In this document: positions 8,401-14,235 of the stretch, piece after piece
How the letters are laid out: the number at the start of each line of letters is the position of its first letter
Position numbering within the stretch: the stretch's first letter is position 1
Assembly: GCA_019418625.1 (NCBI GenBank)
Contig: DYBL01000023.1
Coordinates: 1-26,081, forward strand
Direction: 5' to 3'
Length of the DNA stretch: 26,081 nt
From: Clostridiales bacterium
GTDB taxonomy: Bacteria > Bacillota > Clostridia > Oscillospirales > Oscillospiraceae
Program-made: the position numbers and the translations under genes
Notes under the pieces: model-generated
What the model saw: the letters and a program-made list of their open reading frames with translations, nothing else
Told to the model about the DNA's origin: nothing
Databases searched by the model: none

Positions 8401-9861
8401 CAGCTGAATGCAAACAAGGGCAACTACGAAGGACTGAAAGAGCAGATCGATCTCTACAAGGCGGGGCGGCAGCCCATACCGCTGTTGTACATCAAGGATC
8501 GTTCCGGGGGAGCCGACCATACCCTTTGTGCATATGACTATACGGAAGATAAATACTATCTCTCCTTTTACGTCTATGATGTGTCCATGCCTACACGGCT
8601 CGGAGTCGTCAAGGTTTTTCTTTCGGATAACTCTTGGAACTATGTTGACATGTACTGGTCAGGATCTGCGGAGATGATGTCTTTCTGCACAGTGGCAGAT
8701 GGTGTCTCCTGGATCGATCAGGGTGCAGACCACGCCCTCTTATCCACGCAAAGCAGTCTGCTCGCCCCCAATAAGGTCTCTATTTTCTGGATTTCCAATG
8801 GGTACGAACCCACGCAAAGCACGGGTACGGACTCTTTGTACTGGATCTGGGGCGATGACCCGGTCACGCTGTCCGGCCCCGGCAGCATCGCTGACGACTA
8901 CGCTCTCTATAATGTGACCCAGGCAGATTCCTGTGTTTTCTCCATGGAGGACGGCGAGGTCACCCAGGCCCAGGTCTCCGGCGAGACGGTGGCGCTTTCC
9001 TGCCAGTACTACCCCGACGATGGCGACACGCTGGTGCGCGTCACGTTCCAGGGGACGTGTGCCCCGGGTGAGGAAGTCTCCCTGATCTATGATCCCGAAA
9101 CCAAAACCGTGGATCTCACCGGTGCCGGACAGGGCACCGTCACCGTCACCTACGATGACGGTGACGAAGCCACGGAGGATCCCTCCTGGAGTCAGTCCAT
9201 CTCCGGCGGTACGGTGTCCGTCACCGGCGACGGCTCCGCCGCTCCCGAAATCGACAGCGGATCAGGCGGCTCTTCCTCCGGCGGCTCTTCCTCCGGCGGT
9301 TCTTCCTCCGGCGGCTCTTCCTCCGGCAGCTCTTCCGCTCCTGAAACGGCCGAACCGGAGATCGTCCCCAGCTACGACGACGTACCCGCCGATCACTGGG
9401 CCTGTGAGGAGATCGAATGGGCTGCGGATCAGGGCTATATGCGGGGCACCTCCGCTTCCGCGTTTACACCCGGCGGCACAGTCAGCCGCCAGCAGATCTG
9501 GATGGTCCTGGCCCGCATGTCCGGTGCCGACCCAGCCAATATGTCCCAGGCCAAGGAGTGGGCCGTGGCAAACGGCATCTCTGACGGCTCTGCCCCCGGT
9601 GCGCCGGTGACCCGGCAGCAGCTGGCGGCTATGCTCTATCGCTACGCTGTGGCCCGGGGCATGACAGCGGTGACCCTGGAGGAACATCTCTCCGGTTACC
9701 CCGACGGGGCAGCGGTGAGCAGCTACGCCGTCCAAGCCATGAACTGGGCCGTGGGCCGGGGCATCATCTCCGGCATGTCCGACGGCACACTGAACCCTGG
9801 CGGGCTCTCCAACCGGGCCCAGCTGGCTGTCATTTTGTATCGGTTCCATCAGTTTTTCTGA
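5404..9861 (+). CDS. Secreted BspA-type LRR protein with papain-like-looking domain and three SLH domains
   Basis: The protein has 1485 residues. ATG 5410 is a nearly equal alternative start and is better spaced from GAGAGG. Residues 1-33 form a signal peptide (ILCWITALSLTAGLC...AAAA). Residues 44-72 are a Pro/Glu repeat. About 85-730 are tandem LRR_5 (BspA-type) repeats with the recurring pattern LTSIGxxAFxxCxxL and ITIPxxV. About 735-925 are beta-rich and unassigned. About 925-1160 hold a possible papain-like cysteine-peptidase fold: Cys937 in DSGLCFGMAALTS, His1039 in GGADHTLCAYDY and Asp1059 in FYVYDVS. A further beta domain covers about 1180-1275, a Gly/Ser linker about 1285-1312, and three SLH domains about 1318-1485 that should bind secondary cell-wall polymer. 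BspA-type repeats often mediate adhesion. The peptidase assignment rests on motif spacing only. Confidence 0.88.
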   Translation: MDMKQKILCWITALSLTAGLCAPLGGIVPAAAAETPTESVPPAEDSAEPELPPETPAEPETPAEPETPAEPELSVLAAAGSPVTAGTWGDNITWSIKDGVLSLSGEGPMDEADGFSCDLSPEYAINHTNDGVSFSPYPWNIDYYISQEIDAEPEEFSSVVIGAGITSLATGAFYDLDLESVTLPSTLTSIGDFALAENPVLGAVTIPESVTEIGMYAFHATTENSPEDSLPLTIPGSVETIGAFAFSQNRYTRITLSEGLLSIGEGAFFNGTEEPATPTSLPAVRGIFIPASVEKIGPAAFCTAVKGIIVQDGNQYYTDVCGQLYDIGKTFLHTRPRYYLSSEWTSTSDYEESLNMRPKVIGEYAYSCSPTLTQVELPSSVQEIQDNAFADCTALESATFEEGSQLRSIGDSAFLGCPLSAMEVPDGTETIGDYAFWGCQFTNVYLPDSITSLGRGAFLDCNRLEAISLPSALDRIAPELFSGCNQLESVTMGESITSVGERAFYECTDLFNLLMSSSVKSVGDEAFYNCSNLHSLSFPSGLTSIGESAFEGAGLTELSLPDTVTTLGTSAFSGCPMTQASLSAGLTKIPGWAFYNCRNLTELTVPAGVTSIGEQAFSDCKTLAAISLPESVNTIGESAFSGCAALTGLTIPAGVTVIAPYTFRDCAALTELAIPEGITSIGTYAFSGCTQLRSLEMPKTMRTVDVCAFENCSSLEKVRYNSICAAWDKIDIAEEGNQDLRFALITCTDGYYGLGDVGPDENAAPDMTAEIFPLGGDWNNMLPLAGSWEGARVEISLNKDWVYTHDDLFSSKFSEFYGTFRILTASGDILYTKPAPLTYYGIVSGVGSITISFNYEEFTQLPLPQDSELTCCLYDYLDRYICSCTIRTSPFQRWSFSNYSKTIPDELVKAVFGSAKGRQLLQAAKNSDFSMGDSGLCFGMAALTSLVNAKYIPATLFRDCEALDQVERHTPLSGATGSSDANDLIQTAHLLQYKESVQKQLNANKGNYEGLKEQIDLYKAGRQPIPLLYIKDRSGGADHTLCAYDYTEDKYYLSFYVYDVSMPTRLGVVKVFLSDNSWNYVDMYWSGSAEMMSFCTVADGVSWIDQGADHALLSTQSSLLAPNKVSIFWISNGYEPTQSTGTDSLYWIWGDDPVTLSGPGSIADDYALYNVTQADSCVFSMEDGEVTQAQVSGETVALSCQYYPDDGDTLVRVTFQGTCAPGEEVSLIYDPETKTVDLTGAGQGTVTVTYDDGDEATEDPSWSQSISGGTVSVTGDGSAAPEIDSGSGGSSSGGSSSGGSSSGGSSSGSSSAPETAEPEIVPSYDDVPADHWACEEIEWAADQGYMRGTSASAFTPGGTVSRQQIWMVLARMSGADPANMSQAKEWAVANGISDGSAPGAPVTRQQLAAMLYRYAVARGMTAVTLEEHLSGYPDGAAVSSYAVQAMNWAVGRGIISGMSDGTLNPGGLSNRAQLAVILYRFHQFF
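5563..5616 (+). repeat. Three tandem 18-bp units encoding a Pro/Glu-rich stretch
   Basis: GAAACGCCTGCGGAGCCG occurs twice exactly (5563-5580, 5581-5598) and a third time with two changes (5599-5616). The unit encodes ETPAEP, a flexible spacer just after the signal peptide of the surface protein. In-frame copy-number change would alter only spacer length. Confidence 0.9.
9265..9324 (+). repeat. Four tandem 15-bp units encoding a GGSSS linker
   Basis: Four copies of GGCGGCTCTTCCTCC (one with a single C-to-T change) followed by a partial copy to 9336 encode GGSSS repeats. They link the ectodomain to the SLH anchor. Copy number is likely to vary between strains by slippage. Confidence 0.9.
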
Positions 9862-9880
9862 TGCGGCCAGACACACACCG

Positions 9881-9918
9881 GAACGAGGGCCGGAGGCGAT
9901 CGCCTCCGGCCCTCGTTC
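9881..9918. terminator. 38-base perfect palindrome, bidirectional terminator
   Basis: The left arm (9881-9899) and the right arm (9900-9918) are exact complements, so the whole 38 bases form a hairpin. It sits 19 bases after the surface-protein stop and 16 bases before the end of the opposing M56 region. The T-tracts are short (GTTC on either side), but placement between convergent genes supports a two-way terminator. Confidence 0.75.
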
Positions 9919-9934
9919 TGTCCTCTGGAGTGCC

Positions 9935-10717
9935 TCAGCTCTTCAGGGACGCGATATTCTCCTCCGTCAGCGGGAGGAAGTCCAGCATCAGCCGGTCCGA
10001 GCCCTCCAGGGCCTCCCGCTCCCAGGCCAGGTAATCCTCCCGGTCCATGGGCTCGCCCTCATACCAGCCGTCCACATAGTAAACGGTGCCGCTGCCGCTG
10101 CGGTCGATCTCATCCGGGAAGGGCTCCCCGTGTTCGCCTGTGGGACAACGGCTCTTGTCCCAGGCCGTCACCATGTTCTCCTCTTGGTAGGTGTCCGTCT
10201 GGGGCAGGTAGGTATAGAGGATATAGGGCCAAAGCTCCCCCAGGCTCTGGTTGTGAGAGAGCATGGCTTCCACCGCGCCGCTGCCGTAAAACTCCATGCT
10301 TGGGAAATCCCTCAGCTGAACATGGACCTGCCCGCTGTCTTCATCATAGCCCACCACATACCCGCTCATGCCGGCCATGATGGTGGAGGTATAGTAGAGG
10401 ATCAGCTCCTCCTTCCCGTCACCATCCACGTCCGCCACGGCAAAGCTGTTGGACTCTCCGGCGCCGTGTTCCGCACCCTCGGCCGCCCGGCCGTCCGGAA
10501 AGACGCCGTTCTCCCGCAGGTCCCGCAGCACCGAGACAAAGGCTGCCCGGGTCTGCCTGTCGGTCTCCACCTCCGGCGGCGGCACCGCCCGCTTGATGGG
10601 CTGGAAAACCTCCAGGGTATCGGTGCCCAGGCGGATTGTGCCGGACAGCTGCTCCGCGGGAGCGCCGCCTTCCCCCATCAGCGTCAGGGTGTAGCCGGTC
10701 TCGCCGTCGAAGGCCTC
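9935..10717 (-). pseudogene. C-terminal ectodomain of the M56 protein, separated by an in-frame TAG
   Basis: The frame continues without shift directly after the TAG at 10720-10718 for 260 more codons and ends in TGA. It reads EAFDGETGYTLTLMGEGG and later VADVDGDGKEELILYYT. The latter is a calcium-binding-like DxDxDG motif resembling VDLNGDGQKELLWSYH just before the TAG, so the two pieces look like one extracytoplasmic tail. An independent start would have to be ATG 10678, which has no ribosome-binding site. Alone the piece has no signal peptide and would be cytoplasmic. A C-to-T change of CAG (Gln) is the simplest origin for the stop. Readthrough or a sequencing error are the alternatives. 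The end of the frame is close to the shared palindrome terminator. Confidence 0.65.
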
Positions 10718-12370
10718 CTAGCTATACGGGATCTCCAGGGCCACCAAGGTGCCGTCCTGCCGGTATCCCAGAGCTGCGGCAGTCAGACCGCACAGATTCG
10801 CCTCATAGAGCTGCCCGCCGATCCGGGTATCGTAATACAGCTCGTAGCCGTGATAGGACCAGAGCAGTTCCTTCTGGCCGTCGCCGTTCAGGTCCACCTC
10901 CAGGGCCTGGCTGCCGCAGGCGGCCAGCCGCCAGAGGGCGCCGTCCTCGTCAAAGTAATAGTAGTCATTGGCGTAGTAGGCAGCGCCCCGGGGACACGCA
11001 ATGAGAAAGCCACTTTGGCCCAGCACATTTTCATAGAGAGATATATCATAGCCATCGGTGTAGACATTGCTTTCCTCCGTGAAGCGGATCAGCCGCTCCG
11101 TGCCGGCGGGGATATAGGCGCCGTACTTGTCCCCGGAGAGGGAGATATAAAACAGCACCTCCGTGCCGTCGGGCAAAACCGCATTTGCCAGTGTGCGGGA
11201 GATGTCCGCCGTGGTGACCTCCCGGTCGGCACTGCCCAGGTCGGTTCCGACTCTGGTGGGGGTAAAGGCTGTCCCTTCCATCAAAGACACCGCCACGGAG
11301 CCGTCTTTTCCCTCCGCTCTCTGAGGCGGCAGGGAGGAATTGTCCTCGCCGCCCCGGCAGGCCGACAGGCCCGTCACTGCAAAGGCGACCGCCAGCAGCA
11401 GCCCCGTCAGGGCCCGGCTGGATTTTCCGGGGTGAAAGAGCTGGGTGAGCCGGGACTTCATCTGCGCTCCGCTGCCCCCGAACCGGGTGGAAAGAGGCGC
11501 GGTACGCCCGCCTGCCACCGCCAGCAGCAGCTCGCCGTAAGCCCGCTTCTCCGCCGCCGTCATATCCCGGACCAGCTGTGCGTCGCAGGCGGCCTCCATG
11601 TCCTCCCCGGCTATCCGGGCCATGGTCCACACCAGAGGATCGAACCAGTACAGAGCGCACGCCAAAAAGAGCAGCCCCTTTCCTCCAAGGTCGTGCCGCA
11701 GGATATGGGTCAATTCATGGCGGACCGCCAGATCCGGCACCTCTCCCTCCGGCAGCAGCACCACCGGGCAGAGCACCCCCATCGCCATGGGGCTCTCCAG
11801 TCCCGGCACCACCCGCACGGCAGCGTTTGCCCCCATTTCCCGGACAAGTGCTGCATAGGCATCGGTGGATACGGAGGACGCCAGCAGCCGCCGCCTTGCC
11901 CGGCTGTACCGGATCCCCTGCCAGAGAAGGGTCCCCGCCGCTCCTGCCAGCCAGACCGCCGCCGCAGCGGACGCAGCCGAAACCGTAACGGCAGCGGACG
12001 CCTGGGGCCGCGGTACCGCGGCCTGCTCCCCCACAGCGTTTGCAGCAGGTCCTCCTTCGGCATCCGTCTTTTTTGTCGGCTCAGAAACAGAAGGCTCCAT
12101 GGCAGATCCGCCTTCCGGCTGTGCCGGAGCTGCCCCCATCGCCGGGACCGTCACAGAGTAGTTGGGCAGATGCCAGCTGGTGGCCGGCAGTGCCGCGAAG
12201 CCGGATACAAAGATCCCCAGGATCAGCAGCGCCGCCATTCCCTGCCACAGTCCCCAGCGCACCTGAGGCGCGTAGCGGTCCGTCAGCCGCCGGCGGGCCG
12301 GCAGCAGCACCGCTAAAAAGGCGGAGACCACACCGGCGGTAGTCAGCATACGCCAGAAAACATTCTCCAT
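10718..12370 (-). CDS. BlaR1/MecR1-like M56 membrane metallopeptidase (first copy)
   Basis: The start ATG at 12370 overlaps the upstream BlaI-like stop by one base (TGATG), indicating coupling; 550 residues. Hydrophobic segments lie at about 8-25, 39-62, 122-148, 229-247 and 315-333. The zinc site is visible as HELTH (His218, Glu219, His222) with a likely third ligand Glu259 in GEDMEAACDAQ. M56 proteins sense an extracytoplasmic signal and cleave, or trigger cleavage of, the partner BlaI-type repressor. The tail after about residue 335 contains a DxNxDG motif but no SxxK or KTG motifs of a beta-lactam-binding domain, so antibiotic sensing is not supported. An in-frame TAG ends it before the remaining 260 codons of what looks like the same tail. 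Confidence 0.87.
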   Translation of the reverse strand: MENVFWRMLTTAGVVSAFLAVLLPARRRLTDRYAPQVRWGLWQGMAALLILGIFVSGFAALPATSWHLPNYSVTVPAMGAAPAQPEGGSAMEPSVSEPTKKTDAEGGPAANAVGEQAAVPRPQASAAVTVSAASAAAAVWLAGAAGTLLWQGIRYSRARRRLLASSVSTDAYAALVREMGANAAVRVVPGLESPMAMGVLCPVVLLPEGEVPDLAVRHELTHILRHDLGGKGLLFLACALYWFDPLVWTMARIAGEDMEAACDAQLVRDMTAAEKRAYGELLLAVAGGRTAPLSTRFGGSGAQMKSRLTQLFHPGKSSRALTGLLLAVAFAVTGLSACRGGEDNSSLPPQRAEGKDGSVAVSLMEGTAFTPTRVGTDLGSADREVTTADISRTLANAVLPDGTEVLFYISLSGDKYGAYIPAGTERLIRFTEESNVYTDGYDISLYENVLGQSGFLIACPRGAAYYANDYYYFDEDGALWRLAACGSQALEVDLNGDGQKELLWSYHGYELYYDTRIGGQLYEANLCGLTAAALGYRQDGTLVALEIPYS

Positions 12371-12750
12371 CAGCGCACCCCCCGCTCCAGCTCCTCCAGA
12401 TAATCCCGCAGCTCCCGGACCTCTTGGCCGGAGAGCCTTCCTCCGTCCCACAGGGCGGCGGCAAAGTTTTTCAGCGACCCATCATAGAGCTTTTCCAGCA
12501 CCGCTCCGCTCTCGGCGCGGCGATAGTCCGCCTCCGTCACCAAAGCGGTATAGACGTTTACCTTCCCCGCCTTCCGGCAGGCGAGAAAGCCCTTTTCCTC
12601 CAGCCGCTTGAGATAGCTGTGGAGGGCGCTGGCCGTCAGCTCCCGGCCCAGGCTCTCGCCGATCGCCGGGGCGCTGGCCTCTCCCCCGTGCTTCCACACC
12701 GTCAGCATCACGTCCAGTTCCGATTCCGGCAGACGCGCAAATCCCACCAT
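12370..12750 (-). CDS. BlaI/MecI-family repressor (first copy)
   Basis: The 126-residue protein starts at ATG 12750, preceded by AGGAGG with an 8-base spacer. The GTG at 12759 lies within that ribosome site. The winged helix is clear: LPESELDVMLTVWKHGGEAS, then LTASALHSYLKRLEEKGFL and ACRKAGKVNVYTALV. It is followed by a C-terminal dimerisation helix region ending RDYLEELERGVR. The family represses its own operon as a dimer and is inactivated by proteolysis after signalling by the M56 partner, which here follows with a one-base overlap. A near-consensus promoter carrying a BlaI-box-like operator is immediately upstream. The target set is unknown, but the divergent small genes share the control region. 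Confidence 0.92.
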   Translation of the reverse strand: MVGFARLPESELDVMLTVWKHGGEASAPAIGESLGRELTASALHSYLKRLEEKGFLACRKAGKVNVYTALVTEADYRRAESGAVLEKLYDGSLKNFAAALWDGGRLSGQEVRELRDYLEELERGVR

Positions 12751-12770
12751 CTCCGTCACCTCCTGTTCAT

Positions 12771-12799
12771 ATTCTACATTTGCAGAAGTTGCGCGTCAA
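12771..12799 (-). promoter_or_regulatory. Sigma-A-type promoter of the first BlaI/M56 operon
   Basis: On the minus strand TTGACG (12794-12799) is followed by a 17-base spacer and TAGAAT (12771-12776), about 20 bases before the blaI-like start. Confidence 0.82.
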
Positions 12800-12819
12800 G
12801 AACAATTTTTGCAAATGCA
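12775..12819. promoter_or_regulatory. Two BlaI-box-like operators in the divergent control region
   Basis: TACATTTGCA (12775-12784) overlaps the -10 region, and TGCAAATGCA (12810-12819) lies just outside the -35. Both resemble the TACA-N2-TGTA core bound by BlaI/MecI proteins, with one or two changes. The second lies on the side of the plus-strand small genes, so both directions could be repressed. Confidence 0.6.
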
Positions 12820-12889
12820 GAAAATTGGAAAAATTTGCTCTCCAGAAATTCGACATTTCTCTCCGCCGCCGGGAATACTAGCGGGGGTG

Positions 12890-13072
12890 ATGAAGATGAA
12901 ATACGAAGATCCCAATATGGAAGCCTATTGGAATACCCTTTCTCCGCAGGTGCAGGACAGGATCGACGGTGCCGGCATTGAACTTTGCTCCTTGGGGATG
13001 CTGATGAAGCTGGGAGATTACTATCAAAACAGTCAGGAAGAACCAAAATCGGAGGGTGATTTTCATGCGTAA
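12890..13072 (+). CDS. Small conserved-looking protein (60 residues)
   Basis: ATG 12890 (or ATG 12896) begins MKMKYEDPNMEAYWNTLSPQ and continues VQDRIDGAGIELCSLGMLMK; GGGGG lies just upstream. The WNTLxPxVQ…GIEixSLxxLxx pattern resembles small soluble proteins found in many Clostridia, but no function is known to me. It is divergent from the BlaI operon, shares its operators, and overlaps a second tiny gene by 8 bases. No membrane segment is visible. Confidence 0.65.
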   Translation: MKMKYEDPNMEAYWNTLSPQVQDRIDGAGIELCSLGMLMKLGDYYQNSQEEPKSEGDFHA

Positions 13073-13214
13073 AAGCAAGCAGGAGATTTCCAGCCCAAAG
13101 CCGGATCAGGTGGAGCGGCCCATCCCCGCCAAGATCTATCCCGCCATTGACACAGACCTGGCCCGGGACAACCTGGAAAATGATCTCCCGGCAGCAGACC
13201 TGGAAGATCTGTAA
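13065..13214 (+). CDS. Tiny protein (49 residues), coupled to the preceding small gene
   Basis: ATG 13065 is preceded by GGAGGG with an 8-base spacer that lies inside the end of the upstream small gene, and the two frames overlap by 8 bases. The peptide starts MRKSKQEISSPKPDQVERPI and ends DLPAADLEDL; it is hydrophilic with an acidic tail. The ribosome site and overlap are the evidence that it is translated. No family is recognised. The frame stops right before an SLH-domain remnant. Confidence 0.5.
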   Translation: MRKSKQEISSPKPDQVERPIPAKIYPAIDTDLARDNLENDLPAADLEDL

Positions 13215-13215
13215 G

Positions 13216-13350
13216 GCAGGTATTTCCTCGTTTGCTGTGGTCCGGGCGGACGAAGAGGGCATCGCCAGGGGTACCACCACGACCGCCTTCAATCCCAACG
13301 ATCCCTGTACACGTGCCCAGATCGTGACCTTCCCGTGCCGGGGAATCCCT
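13216..13350 (+). pseudogene. SLH-domain remnant
   Basis: The frame AGISSFAVVRADEEGIARGT, then TTTAFNPNDPCTRAQIVTF, matches the second half of an SLH domain. The usual form is WAVExGIxxGTxxTTFxPxxPCTRAQIVTFLYR. It has no start of its own, breaks off after the RAQIVTF motif and is followed by a terminator. It is probably the last scrap of a deleted S-layer-type gene that once stood downstream of the small genes. Confidence 0.65.
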
Positions 13351-13371
13351 CCCGTGCTCATGCAGCCATCA

Positions 13372-13410
13372 AAAGAGCGCCTGCTTTTTAGCAGGCGCTC
13401 TTTCTTTCGT
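13372..13410 (+). terminator. Intrinsic terminator
   Basis: A 13-bp perfect stem (AAAGAGCGCCTGC at 13372-13384, complement at 13391-13403), a TTTTTA loop and a T-rich tail. It ends the plus-strand small-gene unit. The A/T-flanked stem could also serve the opposing operon ending at 13476. Confidence 0.85.
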
Positions 13411-13475
13411 TTTCTGTCAGAGCTACTGCAAAGGCTCTTCCGTCGGGGACAGAGGGAAACGGAGCCATTCCGTCA

Positions 13476-13997
13476 CTATTTGTATATGGCTATCATATCA
13501 TCAATACCTGAACCAATATCCTGCCATCCCTCTTTGCTGATGGTACACGTCTCGTCCCTTGCCAGCACCATTATGAAGGGAATGATGAATCCCGAAATAA
13601 AAAAGACAATTGGAGCATTGTATTCCTGTATAAGCTGTAAATTTGGATCGCTTTCCTCCAATTTATAGGCGTTCAGATACAGGCCGGCACAATTCAGAAG
13701 GTAGACGATTTTTTCGTAATCTCTCTCCATGGTCAGTGTCACCCCGTTTTCCGTACAGGGATAGGAGTCATACCAACTCTGCAAGTTGCGGAAAAACTGG
13801 TTAAACAGAATATCTGGCTCCTCCCCAAGAATCTGCCGCATCTCAGGGGTGAGATGGACCTCCTGAACAGAAGGCCCATGATTTTGTACAAGCGTTACCA
13901 GCAGAGCGGCGCAGAGCAATAAAAATCCCATCCGCTGCCGCAAAGCACGATATTTCCCATCGTTCTGCCACGATAGAAATCTGCGATCGTGCATCAT
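13476..13997 (-). CDS. Two-helix membrane protein of unknown function
   Basis: ATG 13997 follows GGGGAG by 5 bases (ATG 13994 is the alternative); 173 residues, ending in tandem TAG TGA stops. Hydrophobic segments at about 24-40 (MGFLLLCAALLVTLV) and 125-145 (APIVFFISGFIIPFIMVLA) enclose a hydrophilic loop that is likely extracytoplasmic. The start overlaps the stop of the upstream small gene as ATGA, so it belongs to the second BlaI/M56 operon. The stretch is visibly more AT-rich than its neighbours. I recognise no family; a role as target or accessory of the M56 sensor is only inferred from operon position. Confidence 0.75.
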   Translation of the reverse strand: MMHDRRFLSWQNDGKYRALRQRMGFLLLCAALLVTLVQNHGPSVQEVHLTPEMRQILGEEPDILFNQFFRNLQSWYDSYPCTENGVTLTMERDYEKIVYLLNCAGLYLNAYKLEESDPNLQLIQEYNAPIVFFISGFIIPFIMVLARDETCTISKEGWQDIGSGIDDMIAIYK

Positions 13998-14203
13998 CTG
14001 CACTCCCCTTTCATATTGGCTCTTCTGCTGTATAAATGAGCCTCACCAAGCTCCTGCCGGGCGTGGAAGAAACGCCAAAAGAACTTCCGCATGTGAAAGC
14101 ACTGCCTCTGCCGCCCCTCCACCGGGGAAAAGGAAACAGTCCGGTGCTCCATGTCCAGCCCAACCGGCTTCAAAAGCGATTTCCGGACAGACGTCCTATC
14201 CAT
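13994..14203 (-). CDS. Small basic protein (69 residues) in the second BlaI/M56 operon
   Basis: ATG 14203 follows GGGGAGG with an 8-base spacer. The frame also runs back to an ATG at 14239 that overlaps the M56 stop (ATGA), so coupling from either start is possible. The peptide reads MDRTSVRKSLLKPVGLDMEH, later CFHMRKFFWRFFHARQELGE, and is rich in Arg, His and aromatic residues. Its stop overlaps the next start as ATGA. No family is recognised. Support comes from the ribosome site and overlap geometry, not homology. Confidence 0.5.
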   Translation of the reverse strand: MDRTSVRKSLLKPVGLDMEHRTVSFSPVEGRQRQCFHMRKFFWRFFHARQELGEAHLYSRRANMKGECR

Positions 14204-14235
14204 TGCTCGTCCCTCCCCAGCGTCTCCGGCGCCGC

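Noticed and set aside
9265..9336. Short tandem repeats as a CRISPR-like array
   Set aside because: The units are contiguous 15-mers without spacers, in frame, and encode a Gly/Ser linker.
9881..9918. 38-base palindrome as a recombination or attachment site
   Set aside because: It lies exactly between two convergent gene ends with no integrase or duplicated flank nearby, so a terminator explains it better.
10718..10720. TAG read as an amino acid (amber recoding)
   Set aside because: Another gene (ending at 13476) uses TAG followed directly by TGA as its stop, the remaining genes use TAA/TGA, and no suppressor tRNA or pyrrolysine gene is seen in the window. A nonsense mutation is simpler.
10130..12316. 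728-residue plus-strand open frame opposite the first M56 gene
   Set aside because: It mirrors the codon bias of the real minus-strand gene; no domain, no ribosome site, and the opposite strand has clear zinc-peptidase motifs.
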